Assembly: GCA_023512135.1 (NCBI GenBank)
Contig: JAIMAG010000003.1
Span: 147,362 to 211,361 of the forward strand
DNA length: 64,000 nucleotides
Reading direction: 5' to 3'
DNA from: Terriglobia bacterium
GTDB taxonomy: Bacteria; Acidobacteriota; Terriglobia; Acidiferrales; UBA7541
Shown here: positions 21,006-29,833 of the stretch, piece after piece
Position numbering within the stretch: the first letter of the stretch is position 1
Layout: each line of letters begins with the position of its first letter
Program-made: the position numbers and the translations under genes
The notes under the pieces: model-generated
The model's input: only the letters and a program-made list of their open reading frames with translations
What the model was told of the DNA's origin: nothing
Database searches by the model: none

Positions 21006-22490
21006 TTACGGATGGGTCCCGGGTGCCTTCGCGTTCGACGCCGGCGCGGAATCCTCCTCGGCGCGGGCGTAGCGACCGGCCAGCCGCTCGACAATCCGTT
21101 CCATGTGCACCCCGCGCGAACCTTTCACCAGCAGCAGGTCGCCCCGGCCGAGAAACTCGACCAGAAACCGAGCGGCCTGCTCGGCATCTTCGAAAAACTG
21201 CGTGCGGGCTTCGCTGAAGCCGGCTTCGACCGCGCCGCGGGGAATTTCAGCGGCATTGCCCTGCACACCAAAAATCCAGTCTATGCCGCGCAGCCTGGCG
21301 AGCTGACGACCCGCTTCGCGATGCAGTTCTGCCGAAGCAGGACCCAGCTCCAGCATTTCGCCGGCGGCGAGAATCCGGCGCCGGTAGCCGGGCGTGGTGG
21401 CCAGCAGTTCGGCGGCCGCGGTCAGCGCCACGGGATTGGAGTTGTAGCTGTCGTTGATCACCGCAAAGCCATCCGCAAAACGCACGAGCTCGCCGCGCAT
21501 CGCCGGCGGCTTCAGTGCGCGCAGCACCGGCCGGGCCTCTTCGGCCCCGACGCCAAACTCCGCTGCTGCCGCCAGCGCGGCCAGCGCGTTGGCCAGGTTG
21601 TGCCGCCCGCTCAGCGAGAGCGCCAGCCGCGCCTCTCCCTGCGGCGAGACAAGCGTGAAGGCGATGCCTTCGGCGCCGCGGTTCTCCACACCCCGCGCGC
21701 GATACTGCGCCGCGGGACCGAAGCCGAAGGTGACCACCCGTCCGCGGAAAACTTCCGCGAAACGGGAGACGCGTGAATCGTCGGCATTCAGCACGGCGAC
21801 GGGTTCACCGGAAGCCAAACCTTCGATCAGCTCCCGCTTGGCCAGCGCGATTTCGTCCACCGAGGAAAAAAACTCCAGATGCACCGGTCCGACGTTGGTC
21901 ACCACGCCGATTTCCGGCTCGGCGATGGCGGCCAGTCGGGCCAACTCCCCGCGGCGCGACATGCCCACCTCGACCACAACGGCTTCGTGGTCGGGCTCCA
22001 GCCGACACAGCGTCAGGGGCAGGCCGTAGGCGTTGTTCAGGTTTCCCTCCGACTTCAGCACGCGGCGCCGCGTGGCCACCAGTGCCGCCAAGATTTCCTT
22101 TGTGGTGGTCTTGCCCGTCGAACCTGTAATCGCGGCCACGCGGCGGCCGCGTCCGGCCTGCGCCCAGCTCCGGCGGACTTCCCGCGCCAGATGCTGCAGG
22201 GCGTCCAGCGTGTCCTCCACGACCAGCAACCGTCCGCGGAGCTCCGCCGGGAATGCCCCCAGACGAGCGTGCGCGACAACGGCGGCCACCGCACCGGCCG
22301 CCAGGGCCGCAGCCACATAGTCGTGTCCGTCGTGCCGTGGCCCGCGGATGGCAAAAAACAGTTCGCCGGCACGCACCGTTCGAGAATCAATCGAAACGCC
22401 CGCGCAGACTGCGTCGGCGGCCAGCGCAGCGGGGCCGGTCGGGAGCGTGCTGCCCAGAGCAGCAGCGATTTGTGCCAGGGTCCAGTGCAT
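21006..22490 (-). CDS. murF: UDP-MurNAc-tripeptide--D-alanyl-D-alanine ligase
   Basis: 494 aa from ATG 22490 (MHWTLAQIAAALGS); a TTG 42 nt upstream is less likely. Adds D-Ala-D-Ala to the stem peptide. Key segments are VSIDSRTVRAGELFFAIRG, the ATP loop AITGSTGKTTTKEILAAL, EGNLNNAYGLPLTLC, VVEVGMSRRGELARL and INDSYNSNPVALTAA, with LVKGSRGVHMERIVERL near the end. The C-terminal tail of about 20 residues is low complexity. It is separated from murE by a 114-nt gap, larger than other gaps in the cluster. Confidence 0.96.
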   Translation of the reverse strand: MHWTLAQIAAALGSTLPTGPAALAADAVCAGVSIDSRTVRAGELFFAIRGPRHDGHDYVAAALAAGAVAAVVAHARLGAFPAELRGRLLVVEDTLDALQHLAREVRRSWAQAGRGRRVAAITGSTGKTTTKEILAALVATRRRVLKSEGNLNNAYGLPLTLCRLEPDHEAVVVEVGMSRRGELARLAAIAEPEIGVVTNVGPVHLEFFSSVDEIALAKRELIEGLASGEPVAVLNADDSRVSRFAEVFRGRVVTFGFGPAAQYRARGVENRGAEGIAFTLVSPQGEARLALSLSGRHNLANALAALAAAAEFGVGAEEARPVLRALKPPAMRGELVRFADGFAVINDSYNSNPVALTAAAELLATTPGYRRRILAAGEMLELGPASAELHREAGRQLARLRGIDWIFGVQGNAAEIPRGAVEAGFSEARTQFFEDAEQAARFLVEFLGRGDLLLVKGSRGVHMERIVERLAGRYARAEEDSAPASNAKAPGTHP

Positions 22491-22604
22491 GCAGCGTTCG
22501 GCGGATCGGGTTTCACCGGTCTCCGCCAGCAATCCGTTGTTTTCGACCGCGGCGGCCCTTCGCGTCGCGCGCGAATCTGTCTGCGCCGTCCACGGGCAGC
22601 TCCT

Positions 22605-24113
22605 TCAGAAGGGCACACCGGTGGCCTCGCTCGAGGGCTTCTGGTAGCCGAGCTCGGCGAGCTTTTCTCGCGCCACATCGATTTCATTCCACGGCAGTTT
22701 CTGATCTCCCAGGATCTGGTAGCGTTCGTGCCCCTTGCCGAGCAGCAGCACGATGTCGCCTGCCCGCGCCGCGTCGAACGCAAGACCGATCGCCCGGGCA
22801 CGATCCGGTTCGACCAGGTACTGGCCTTCGGCGCGCCGCAGGCCGACGAGAACGTCGTTGATGATCAGCCGCGGGTCTTCGCCGCGCGGGTTGTCATTGG
22901 TGAGCACGACCAGGTCCGCGCTGCGGCCGGCGACTTCGCCCATCAAAGGGCGCTTGGTGCGGTCGCGTTCACCCCCGCAGCCGAACACAACAATCACGCG
23001 GCCCTGCGGGTTCAGCTCGCGCGCCGTGGCGATGACGTTTCGAATCGCGTCGTGTGTGTGCGCGTAGTCCACCACGACCAGAAACGGCTGGCCCGCATCC
23101 ACCCGCTCGAAGCGGCCCGGCACGCGCTCCAGCCGAGCGATGCCCTCGGCGATGGCTTCGCGGTCCAGCTCCAGTGCCAGGCCCACCCCGATCGCCGCCA
23201 GCAGATTGTAGAGATTGATGCGGGCCACCAGCGGGGAGTGCACGGCAAAGCTGCCTGCCGGCGTCTCGGCGATGAATCGGATGCCGGAAAAACTCAGTGT
23301 TGGTTTCCGGGCAGTGATATCGGCCTTTTTCTCGAGCCCGTAGGTGAGCACCCGCGCGGGCAGCGCGACCAGCTCCCGGCTGCGCGGATCATCAGCGTTC
23401 AGCACGCCAACGGCGGGCGCGCCGGCCCCGGTGCCTTCGAACAAGCGGCGTTTGGCGGCAAAGTAGTCGTCGATGGTGCCGTGGTAATCGAGGTGATCCT
23501 GCGTCAGATTGGTGAAGACGGCAGCGGCAAACCGACAGCCCCAGACACGATCCTGGGCCAGCGCGTGGGAGCTGACCTCAAAGACCGCGTGCGTGCCGCC
23601 AGCCGCACACACACGGGCCAGAAAGCGCTGCAGGTCGAGCGATTCCGGCGTGGTGTGCGTGGCCAGCTCGACGCCGTCGGGCAGCCGGTATTCAATCGTG
23701 CCCATCATGCCGGCAGGAAGGCCAGCGGCGCGAAAGATGGAGTCCACCAGATAGGTGGTCGTGGTTTTCCCGTTCGTGCCGGTGATGCCAACCAGTTTCA
23801 GCCGCTCTGCCGGTCGGCCGTAGAAATTCGCCGCCACGGTAGCCAGAGCCCGTCGGGCCTGGGGCACCTGCACCCAGACCACCGAAGCCGGCCAGTCAGC
23901 CGGTACGGGCAGCTCGCTCAGAATGACCGTGGCGCCGGCCCGCGTGGCTTCGCGGACGAACTGGTTGCCATCGGCGCGGACCCCGCGCAGCGCAGCGAAC
24001 AGTGCTCCGGGCTTCACCTGACGGCTGTCACAGACAACGGAAGCAACCTGAACCGTGCCGTCCCCCGACACGGTGCAAGCGTCCACACCGCGAAGCAGGT
24101 CGTTCAGCTTCAT
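22605..24113 (-). CDS. murE: UDP-MurNAc-tripeptide synthetase (meso-DAP type)
   Basis: 502 aa from ATG 24113 (AGAAAGGGA Shine-Dalgarno). Adds the third stem-peptide residue. ATP loop GITGTNGKTTTTYLVDSIF; TNLTQDHLDYHGTIDDYFAA; the C-terminal domain has DYAHTHDAIRNVI and GCGGERDRTKRPLMGEVA. The residue-3 selectivity motif reads DNPR (in LTNDNPRGEDPR), which in this family marks meso-diaminopimelate rather than lysine. So the cell wall is inferred to be of the mDAP type. Confidence 0.96.
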   Translation of the reverse strand: MKLNDLLRGVDACTVSGDGTVQVASVVCDSRQVKPGALFAALRGVRADGNQFVREATRAGATVILSELPVPADWPASVVWVQVPQARRALATVAANFYGRPAERLKLVGITGTNGKTTTTYLVDSIFRAAGLPAGMMGTIEYRLPDGVELATHTTPESLDLQRFLARVCAAGGTHAVFEVSSHALAQDRVWGCRFAAAVFTNLTQDHLDYHGTIDDYFAAKRRLFEGTGAGAPAVGVLNADDPRSRELVALPARVLTYGLEKKADITARKPTLSFSGIRFIAETPAGSFAVHSPLVARINLYNLLAAIGVGLALELDREAIAEGIARLERVPGRFERVDAGQPFLVVVDYAHTHDAIRNVIATARELNPQGRVIVVFGCGGERDRTKRPLMGEVAGRSADLVVLTNDNPRGEDPRLIINDVLVGLRRAEGQYLVEPDRARAIGLAFDAARAGDIVLLLGKGHERYQILGDQKLPWNEIDVAREKLAELGYQKPSSEATGVPF

Positions 24114-24186
24114 TCCCTTTCTCACCAGTATAGGCTGGCTGTATTCGGCCCTCAAACTTCCCGTCATCCGGCCGCTTCCAGCCACG

Positions 24187-26265
24187 TCAATCTCTTCCTC
24201 GCGGCTCCGCCTCGGTCGCCGGAGTCGACTCTGCGGCCGCCCGGAGGAACCGCACCGTGACCCGGCTGCCGCGCGGCACGCGCTGGCCTGCTGCCGGGAC
24301 CTGGTCCCAGGCAACACCGGTGCCGATCAGCACCGGCTGCAGACCGATTTGCAGACACTGTTCGGTAACGGCACGCACGGATTTGCCCCGCAGCGCGGGC
24401 ACCTCTACGGATTCGGTGCTGGCCAGGGCCAGCGTTGGGGTGTGGCCGGCGTCGGACGCAGCCGACCCAGCGGCTTCGGCCGCAGCCGCAGAAATCCGCT
24501 GCGATGGGTGAAAATCGCTCAGCTCGGTGGCCTCGGGCTGGCTGCGGCGAGCGCGCAGCCGCGGCGCCGGCGGCACGACGTCGTGAGGCACACCCAGATA
24601 GGTCAGCACCTGCTCAGCCACTTTTTTGAAAACCGGCGCAGCCACGCGTCCGCCGTGGTAGTTCTCCGGTGGCGAGTCCAGTGTGACCAGCACGGTGATG
24701 GCCGGTTCGTTCAGCGGGGCGAAGCCGACAAAACTGGCGATGTGATCGGTGAGCGAGTAACGGCCCGTGAGCGGGTCAATTTTCTGTGCCGTGCCTGTTT
24801 TTCCGGCAGCGGTCCAACCGTCCAGTTGCGCCGCTTTTCCGGTGCCTTCGAGCACCACTCCCTCCAGCAGCCGGCGCAGCGTAGCGGCGGTGGTCGCGCT
24901 GATCACCCGCACCGGCGCAGGACGTTCCGGGGCGACGCGCTGGCCGTTCTGGTGCAGCTCGCGCACCAGCCGGGGGGCGACCAGCAGTCCGCCATTGGCG
25001 ATGGACGACATGGCTGTGACCATCTGCACGGAAGTGACGCCGATCTCCTGCCCCATGGAGATCGAGCCGACCGAAACCGGCGTCCAATTCTCAGCCGCAC
25101 GCAGCAGTCCGCGGCTCTCGCCGGACAGCTCGATGCCGGTCAGCTCGCCGAAGCCGAAAGCGCGGATGTAGCGGTAGAGCGTGCGCGGGCCCAGCCGCAG
25201 GCCCAGCTTGATCGTGCCGACGTCGCTCGACTGGGCCAGCACCTGGGCCACGTTCAGCAGGCCGAACGGTTTGTGGTCGCGGATGCGATGGCCGGCGATG
25301 TAGATGGCTCCGTTCTGGCAGTCAATGACCTCGCCGGGATGGGTCCGCTTTTCTTCCAGCGCCGCCGCGAGCGTGACGATCTTGAAGATCGAGCCGGGCT
25401 CATACACCGCGGAAACCGCGCGATTCATCCGCGCTGCTTCGCGGGCTTCCTGAGGTGTGTTCGGGTTGAACGAAGGCCAGTTGGCCAGCGCGAGGATTTC
25501 GCCACTGACCGGGTTTTGCACCAGGATGGTGCCGGCCTGGGCCCGGGTCGCTCGAATGGCTTCGCGCAGCTCTTTTTCCGCGATGTACTGGATGCGGTCG
25601 TCGAGCGTGAGCACGAGATGGGAGCCGCGCTGGGGTTCACGGCCATCGCGGTCATACCAGCGGCGGCGCGCGTCGGCCAGCACGAGCATGCGCACGGGCT
25701 GTCCGCGGAGCTGTCGATCGAGCGAGTACTCCACGCCAGCCAATCCCCTCTCGTCCACATCCACGAAACCGAGCACGTGGGCGGCCAGCTCGCGATTCGG
25801 GTAGAAACGGCGATGCTCCTTCTGGAAATAGATGCCGGCCAAGTTCAACGCCTTGATCTGTTCGACCGCGGCCGCATCGAGTTTCCGCTTCAACCAGACA
25901 AAGCTGCGAGACCGGCTGAGCCGGGTTTCGATTTCTTCCGGCGCAAGCCCGAGGATCGGCGCCAGCAGCCGGGCGGCGATGTGCGGGTTGGGAATTTCCG
26001 CGGGCACCGCAAAGGCGGAATCCACCTGGATGCTGACGGCCAGCTCGCGGCCGTTGCGATCGTAGATAATCCCGCGCGGCGGACTGACTTCCACGATGCG
26101 CTGCTGCTGACGCCGGGCGCGCTCCAGGTAGGTGCGGTATTCGAACAGTTGCAGCCGCGCCAACTGGCCCGCCACCACCAGCATCCAGACGAGCGCCAGC
26201 ACCGCCACCGACGCAATCCGGAGATGCGACCGAACACGCTCTGCAGAGCCAGCGTCGTACTTCAT
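24187..26265 (-). CDS. ftsI: Septal transpeptidase FtsI (class B PBP) with one PASTA domain
   Basis: 692 aa. One N-terminal membrane helix (about 17-34), then the PBP dimerisation domain with VEVSPPRGIIYDRNGRELAV. The transpeptidase domain has the nucleophile Ser292 in the SxxK motif (GSIFK), the second motif as Ser346-Ser-Asp348 (AQSSDVG) and KTG in AAGKTGTAQKI. A low-complexity linker leads to a single PASTA domain near the C-terminus, starting VPALRGKSVRAVTEQCLQIG. FtsI cross-links septal peptidoglycan. A terminator-like hairpin separates it from ftsL upstream. Confidence 0.94.
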   Translation of the reverse strand: MKYDAGSAERVRSHLRIASVAVLALVWMLVVAGQLARLQLFEYRTYLERARRQQQRIVEVSPPRGIIYDRNGRELAVSIQVDSAFAVPAEIPNPHIAARLLAPILGLAPEEIETRLSRSRSFVWLKRKLDAAAVEQIKALNLAGIYFQKEHRRFYPNRELAAHVLGFVDVDERGLAGVEYSLDRQLRGQPVRMLVLADARRRWYDRDGREPQRGSHLVLTLDDRIQYIAEKELREAIRATRAQAGTILVQNPVSGEILALANWPSFNPNTPQEAREAARMNRAVSAVYEPGSIFKIVTLAAALEEKRTHPGEVIDCQNGAIYIAGHRIRDHKPFGLLNVAQVLAQSSDVGTIKLGLRLGPRTLYRYIRAFGFGELTGIELSGESRGLLRAAENWTPVSVGSISMGQEIGVTSVQMVTAMSSIANGGLLVAPRLVRELHQNGQRVAPERPAPVRVISATTAATLRRLLEGVVLEGTGKAAQLDGWTAAGKTGTAQKIDPLTGRYSLTDHIASFVGFAPLNEPAITVLVTLDSPPENYHGGRVAAPVFKKVAEQVLTYLGVPHDVVPPAPRLRARRSQPEATELSDFHPSQRISAAAAEAAGSAASDAGHTPTLALASTESVEVPALRGKSVRAVTEQCLQIGLQPVLIGTGVAWDQVPAAGQRVPRGSRVTVRFLRAAAESTPATEAEPRGRD

Positions 26266-26307
26266 GCCCTCAGACCCTCACCCGCGGCCTGTCCCGGCGG
26301 GACGAAC

Positions 26308-26333
26308 AAAAAAGCCCCCGAGACATCGGGGGC
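26308..26333 (-). terminator. Intrinsic terminator/attenuator between ftsL and ftsI
   Basis: On the minus strand an 8-bp perfect stem (GCCCCCGA / TCGGGGGC, 26314-26333) with a 4-nt loop is followed by six Ts (26313-26308). This is a canonical Rho-independent terminator in the dcw coding direction, placed 35 nt after the ftsL stop and 42 nt before the ftsI start. Confidence 0.8.
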
Positions 26334-26367
26334 CAGGTCATGCCCGGGACGCCGCCCGCCGGCGATC

Positions 26368-26787
26368 TCATTGTGGCTGCCCGGCACCCTCCGCCCGTGG
26401 AGGCGCTCCGGCCGCGGTGCGAGCTTGTGCCAGCTCCGCACCGGCGGGCACGGCCACCGGTGCGACCTGGCCCGGCAAAGGTACCGTCAGTCCCAGCTCG
26501 CGCCGGGCAATTGCATCAATGCGCATCGGGGAGCGCAGCGCGGCGGCCTCCAATTTCAATTGCAGATTCAACTGCGCGGCCTGCTCCCGTTCGGACTTCA
26601 GTTCTTCGATGCGATAGCCGAGCTGGAGGCAGCGGAAGTGCTGCCAGGTGTAGAGAAACACGCCCGCCGCCAGCAACAACGAAAGCCCGGCCCAGCGCAG
26701 GCAGTGACGCAACCGTTCGGGATCGGCCGGACGGACCAGCCGCGAATTGTCAATCCGTTTGACCGTATGGAACTCGGCTAGAGCCAT
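26368..26787 (-). CDS. ftsL: Cell division protein FtsL-like
   Basis: 139 aa from ATG 26787, overlapping the end of rsmH by 10 nt. A short cytoplasmic N-terminus is followed by one membrane helix at about 32-52 (CLRWAGLSLLLAAGVFLYTW). A coiled coil follows at about 58-90 (YRIEELKSEREQAAQLNLQL). The coil ends in the FtsL-type RIDAIARRELGL segment. The Ala/Pro-rich C-terminal tail (about 35 residues) is an extension. FtsL bridges FtsQ and FtsB to FtsW/FtsI. The call rests on topology and position; sequence conservation in this family is low. Confidence 0.82.
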   Translation of the reverse strand: MALAEFHTVKRIDNSRLVRPADPERLRHCLRWAGLSLLLAAGVFLYTWQHFRCLQLGYRIEELKSEREQAAQLNLQLKLEAAALRSPMRIDAIARRELGLTVPLPGQVAPVAVPAGAELAQARTAAGAPPRAEGAGQPQ

Positions 26788-27701
26788 GGCGCAGCCGCCA
26801 CCGATTCCTGCTCGACGGGTTTGGGCGGTTTTCGCTCGGCCGCACGCAGCTTGGCACTGCGTGCGCGCGGATTCGCCCGCACTTCCTGTGCCGTCGGCCG
26901 CACAACTTTTTTCGTCAACAGTTTCAGCGTACTTTCCCGGGCCAGACGCTGGAACGCCTGCTTGACCAGACGGTCTTCCAGCGAGTGATAGCTGAGAATC
27001 ACCCACCGGCCCCCAGAAGCCAAAGTGGCAGGGGTCCGCGCTAGAAACTGCTCGAGTTCCTCCAACTCTCGATTCACCGCAATCCGCAGCGCCAGAAACG
27101 TTTTTGTCGCGGGATGCAGTTTCTGCCTTCCCCTGGATTTACGGGCCCCTGCCACAACCGTTGCCAGGTGTTCGGTATCCCGGATGGGACGCGCCCGAAC
27201 AATGGCCCTGGCGATCTTGCGTGCCGCCCGCTCCTCGCCGTAGCGAAAGAGCAGGTCAGCCAGATCCCGTTCCGACCAGTAATTGACAATCTCCGCCGCC
27301 GTGCGCAGCTCATCCGGATCCATGCGCATGTCCAGCGGCCCCGGCCAGCGGAACGAAAAGCCGCGCTCGGGACTTTCCAGCTGCAGCGTGGAAACCCCCA
27401 GGTCGGCCAGCACACCGTCGGCCGGCGGGAGTTTCAGGCCGCGCGCGATCTCTTCGATCCGTGAGAAATTCGAATGCACCAGAATCACCTGCCTCTCGTA
27501 GTCCCGCAGTCGCTCGCGGGCAATGTCGAGCGCCCGTGAGTCGCGGTCAATGCCCACCAGCCTGCCCGTCGTCAACCGCCGCGCAATCTCGACGGCGTGT
27601 CCCCCGGTGCCCACGGTGGCATCAATGTAGGTGCCCTCGGGGCGAATCCGCAGCCACCGCAACACCTGCTCGACCAGGACGGGCGTATGCAGCGCCTTCA
27701 A
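26778..27701 (-). CDS. rsmH: 16S rRNA (cytosine-1402-N4) methyltransferase
   Basis: 307 aa, SAM-dependent methyltransferase (MraW). The SAM site is YIDATVGTGGHAVEIARRL with LVGIDRDSRALDIARERL. Also diagnostic are DGVLADLGVSTLQLESPERG, FSFRWPGPLDMRMD and the C-terminal WVILSYHSLEDRLVKQAF. The ATG follows the mraZ stop directly. Second gene of the dcw cluster, its standard position. Confidence 0.97.
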   Translation of the reverse strand: MKALHTPVLVEQVLRWLRIRPEGTYIDATVGTGGHAVEIARRLTTGRLVGIDRDSRALDIARERLRDYERQVILVHSNFSRIEEIARGLKLPPADGVLADLGVSTLQLESPERGFSFRWPGPLDMRMDPDELRTAAEIVNYWSERDLADLLFRYGEERAARKIARAIVRARPIRDTEHLATVVAGARKSRGRQKLHPATKTFLALRIAVNRELEELEQFLARTPATLASGGRWVILSYHSLEDRLVKQAFQRLARESTLKLLTKKVVRPTAQEVRANPRARSAKLRAAERKPPKPVEQESVAAAPWL

Positions 27702-28154
27702 CTAAATTCCCAGCTCTTCCAGAATCTTTCGGTCTTCCCCGGTGATCGGCGCAGACTGCATCTGGTCCTGCAGCCGGCCGTGATTCCAAACGCGCAGATG
27801 ATTCTGGTAGCCGAGCACCACCACCTCACCCTTCATCTGGGCCGCTTCGCGCAACAGCGCCGGAATCAAAACCCGGCCCTGCCGATCGATCGTGACCACC
27901 TGGCCGTAGTAGTTCGTGCGAGTCAGAAATTTCTGGCGCGCAGGATTGTTTGAGGGAATCCGCGCCAGCCGCTCTTCGATCTCACTCCAGGCCTTCATGG
28001 GATAGATCCACACATGGTCTCCCGTGTCGCTGGTCACATAAAACTCATCGCCCGAGCTCCGCAGCTCGGCCAGAAAAGCAGCCGGAATCTTCAGACGCCC
28101 CTTCTCGTCCACCGTCGCTGGGTGACTGCCGCGAAGCATTTTGCTTTGTGCCAC
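27702..28154 (-). CDS. mraZ: Transcriptional regulator MraZ
   Basis: 150 aa with two SpoVT/AbrB-type swapped-hairpin domains. The first has TVDEKGRLKIPAAFLAEL; the second has TIDRQGRVLIPALLREAAQ. MraZ forms a ring-shaped oligomer that represses its own dcw operon in characterised bacteria. It is first in the cluster, and four matching operator boxes lie just upstream (28181-28215), so autoregulation is likely here too. Confidence 0.96.
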   Translation of the reverse strand: MAQSKMLRGSHPATVDEKGRLKIPAAFLAELRSSGDEFYVTSDTGDHVWIYPMKAWSEIEERLARIPSNNPARQKFLTRTNYYGQVVTIDRQGRVLIPALLREAAQMKGEVVVLGYQNHLRVWNHGRLQDQMQSAPITGEDRKILEELGI

Positions 28155-28180
28155 TCAAAGCCAAATTTCGTATCTCGATC

Positions 28181-28215
28181 ACCACTTTCTAACACTGACT
28201 ACCACTTTCACCCAC
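28181..28215 (-). promoter_or_regulatory. MraZ operator: four GTGGN boxes at 10-bp spacing
   Basis: On the minus strand the boxes read GTGGG, GTGGT, GTGTT and GTGGT, each separated by 5 nt (TGAAA, AGTCA, AGAAA), so exactly one helical turn apart. Known MraZ operators are direct repeats of this GTGG type at the same period. The third box is degenerate. The boxes sit between the inferred transcription start and the mraZ ATG. Confidence 0.85.
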
Positions 28216-28226
28216 TTTGGCCCCCG

Positions 28227-28254
28227 ATTCTAGGCGTGACGGGATTGTTGTCAA
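28227..28254 (-). promoter_or_regulatory. dcw promoter upstream of mraZ
   Basis: Minus strand TTGACA (28254-28249), 16 bp, TAGAAT (28232-28227). The -35 is a perfect consensus. The inferred start near 28220 gives a 66-nt leader containing the MraZ boxes. Confidence 0.8.
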
Positions 28255-28709
28255 GCGGTTTTCAACTCGGGAAAGAAAATTATTGTGGAAAACCGTGCAT
28301 GGCACACTTTCGCCGGCGAAACCACTACAGGTTGCGTTGTTCCTTTCATGCTTGCTTATTTGTTGACAGGTGCTGGACGAATAGAGGCTGTCCGAGAGTG
28401 TTGCCAAAGAGTTAACTCGCAGGACCAAATCGGCACAGCGAGCCGGTTCGAGACGATTGTGTGCGGACCAATCTCATGAAGTTGGAGGCTGATAGTTTGC
28501 GGGCGGGGATGTGCAACGCGCCTGCACGAAAAAAACAGTCGAGGACCAGGCAGAAAGAAGTCACGCCGAACTATGGACCGTTGTGCCTGCTGGTTTGAAA
28601 AAATCTCTGGAAAAAATCTCATGCGCACCAGGCAACTGTCCACGACAACCAGCATGTTGGGGACGCACGGCCGCCGGCAGAGGCACAGAGCCGTCGAGTG
28701 AGAACGGCT
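28255..28709. other. Gene-poor intergenic region
   Basis: About 450 nt between the dcw promoter and the end of the DUF3106 gene. I find no supported reading frame, tRNA or recognisable structured RNA. Notable points are lower GC in the first 130 nt, a TTGACA at about 28363 without a good -10 partner, and a tandem AAAAAATCTC (28596-28620 area), which reads as two T6 tracts on the minus strand and could be part of a terminator. Confidence 0.4.
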
Positions 28710-29351
28710 TCAGGGGACGGGTTCGGGCGGTGGGATGCGGAGCCGGGCCAGCTCCAGCAACAGGTTGCGCTCCGTTTCGGACAAATCGCCGAGGAATTCC
28801 TTGCTGGTCAGCAACTGTGCCCGCTCTTGTTCCTGCAGGGCTCGCAGTGCGCGCAGCCGGCGCAGCAGAGCCTGCCGGCGTTCCGGGGCAAGCTGCTGCC
28901 AGCGCGGCAGGATAGATTCGCGCACATGCCGGCGCTGTTCGGGCGTCAACTGTCGCCAGACCCTTTCCCGGTGGCGGATTTCTTCACGTTCTTCGGGGCT
29001 CAGGCTGTTCCAGTGCCGCAGGTTCGCGCGCACGCGTTCCTGGACGTCCGGCGGGAGGTTGCGAAAGCGCCAGTTATTTTGCAGGAAGTGCTCCTGCTGG
29101 GCCGGGGGCAGCTCGCGCAACCGCTCCAGCCACCGGGGCGGCAGCTCAGGCAAGGCTTGCGGACCGCGCGCCGGATGTTTCCCGGGCTGCTGCGCCTGCG
29201 GCCCTTTCCGCGCCGGTCCTTTGCCGCGCTGCTGGGGTTGCTGGTGCTCCGCGGCTGATCCGAACTGCTCCGGCAGAGAGGAGGCCGCCGGAGTGGCCAG
29301 CAGGGCCAGTGCGAGAATCGTTGCGAGTTGGATCGTCCGGTTGCGCATCAC
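28710..29351 (-). CDS. DUF3106 domain secreted protein
   Basis: 213 aa. A signal peptide covers about 1-24 (LATILALALLATPAAS), followed by a low-complexity Gln/Pro/Gly/Lys linker. The DUF3106 region (about 70-200) is built of repeating helices with Leu-Pro/Ser-Pro-Glu-x-Arg turns: LPPRWLERLRELPPAQQEHF, SPEEREEIRHRERVWRQL, TPEQRRHVRES. The repeats resemble periplasmic stress-sensor proteins such as CpxP/RsmX-type helices. It overlaps the anti-sigma gene by 4 nt and is the third gene of a sigma/anti-sigma operon, so it may sense or respond to envelope stress (inference). Confidence 0.8.
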   Translation of the reverse strand: MMRNRTIQLATILALALLATPAASSLPEQFGSAAEHQQPQQRGKGPARKGPQAQQPGKHPARGPQALPELPPRWLERLRELPPAQQEHFLQNNWRFRNLPPDVQERVRANLRHWNSLSPEEREEIRHRERVWRQLTPEQRRHVRESILPRWQQLAPERRQALLRRLRALRALQEQERAQLLTSKEFLGDLSETERNLLLELARLRIPPPEPVP

Positions 29352-29833
29352 ATTCTACGCTCGTCGGGTTCGGTGGCCACGGGCAGGGCCTCGAGTGCTT
29401 CGAAGTTGGCCAGCACATCGTAATCTTCGAGCACCTGCAGGTCGCGGATCATGGTGAATTCCAGTTCGCTGCGGCCCGGCTCGAGGCTGCGTGTCTCCGG
29501 TGCCGGCGCGGGCGATTGCCAGGAAAGCCACACGGCCACCAGCAACATTGCCGCAAATGCCGCGAGCACGCGCGGCGCCGGAGCCAGCCAGCTCCAGGGA
29601 GACGGTTGCGGCGCAGCCGCGATACGCTCGCGCAGACGCGCATCGAAAGCCGGCGAAGGTTCGATGGCCGGCAGCTCGTCGAGCACAGACCACAGCCGGC
29701 GGAACTCTTCCACGCGGGCGCGGCAGTCGGCACAGTGGTGCAGATGCGCTTCGAGTTCGCGGCGCTCAGCGGCCGAAGCCCGCCCGTCCAGATACGCCAG
29801 GATCGAGTCTGCCGTGTATTTGCAGCCCATCAT
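29348..29833 (-). CDS. Zinc-finger (zf-HC2) anti-sigma factor, membrane anchored
   Basis: 161 aa. The N-terminal ZAS motif is HLHHCADC (His-x3-Cys-x2-Cys, about residues 30-37). A central membrane helix (about 92-108, VLAAFAAMLLVAVWLSW) and a short outer domain follow. Such proteins hold an ECF sigma factor inactive until an envelope signal arrives. The gene overlaps the upstream sigma factor gene by 4 nt, which makes that sigma factor the obvious partner. Confidence 0.88.
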   Translation of the reverse strand: MMGCKYTADSILAYLDGRASAAERRELEAHLHHCADCRARVEEFRRLWSVLDELPAIEPSPAFDARLRERIAAAPQPSPWSWLAPAPRVLAAFAAMLLVAVWLSWQSPAPAPETRSLEPGRSELEFTMIRDLQVLEDYDVLANFEALEALPVATEPDERRM

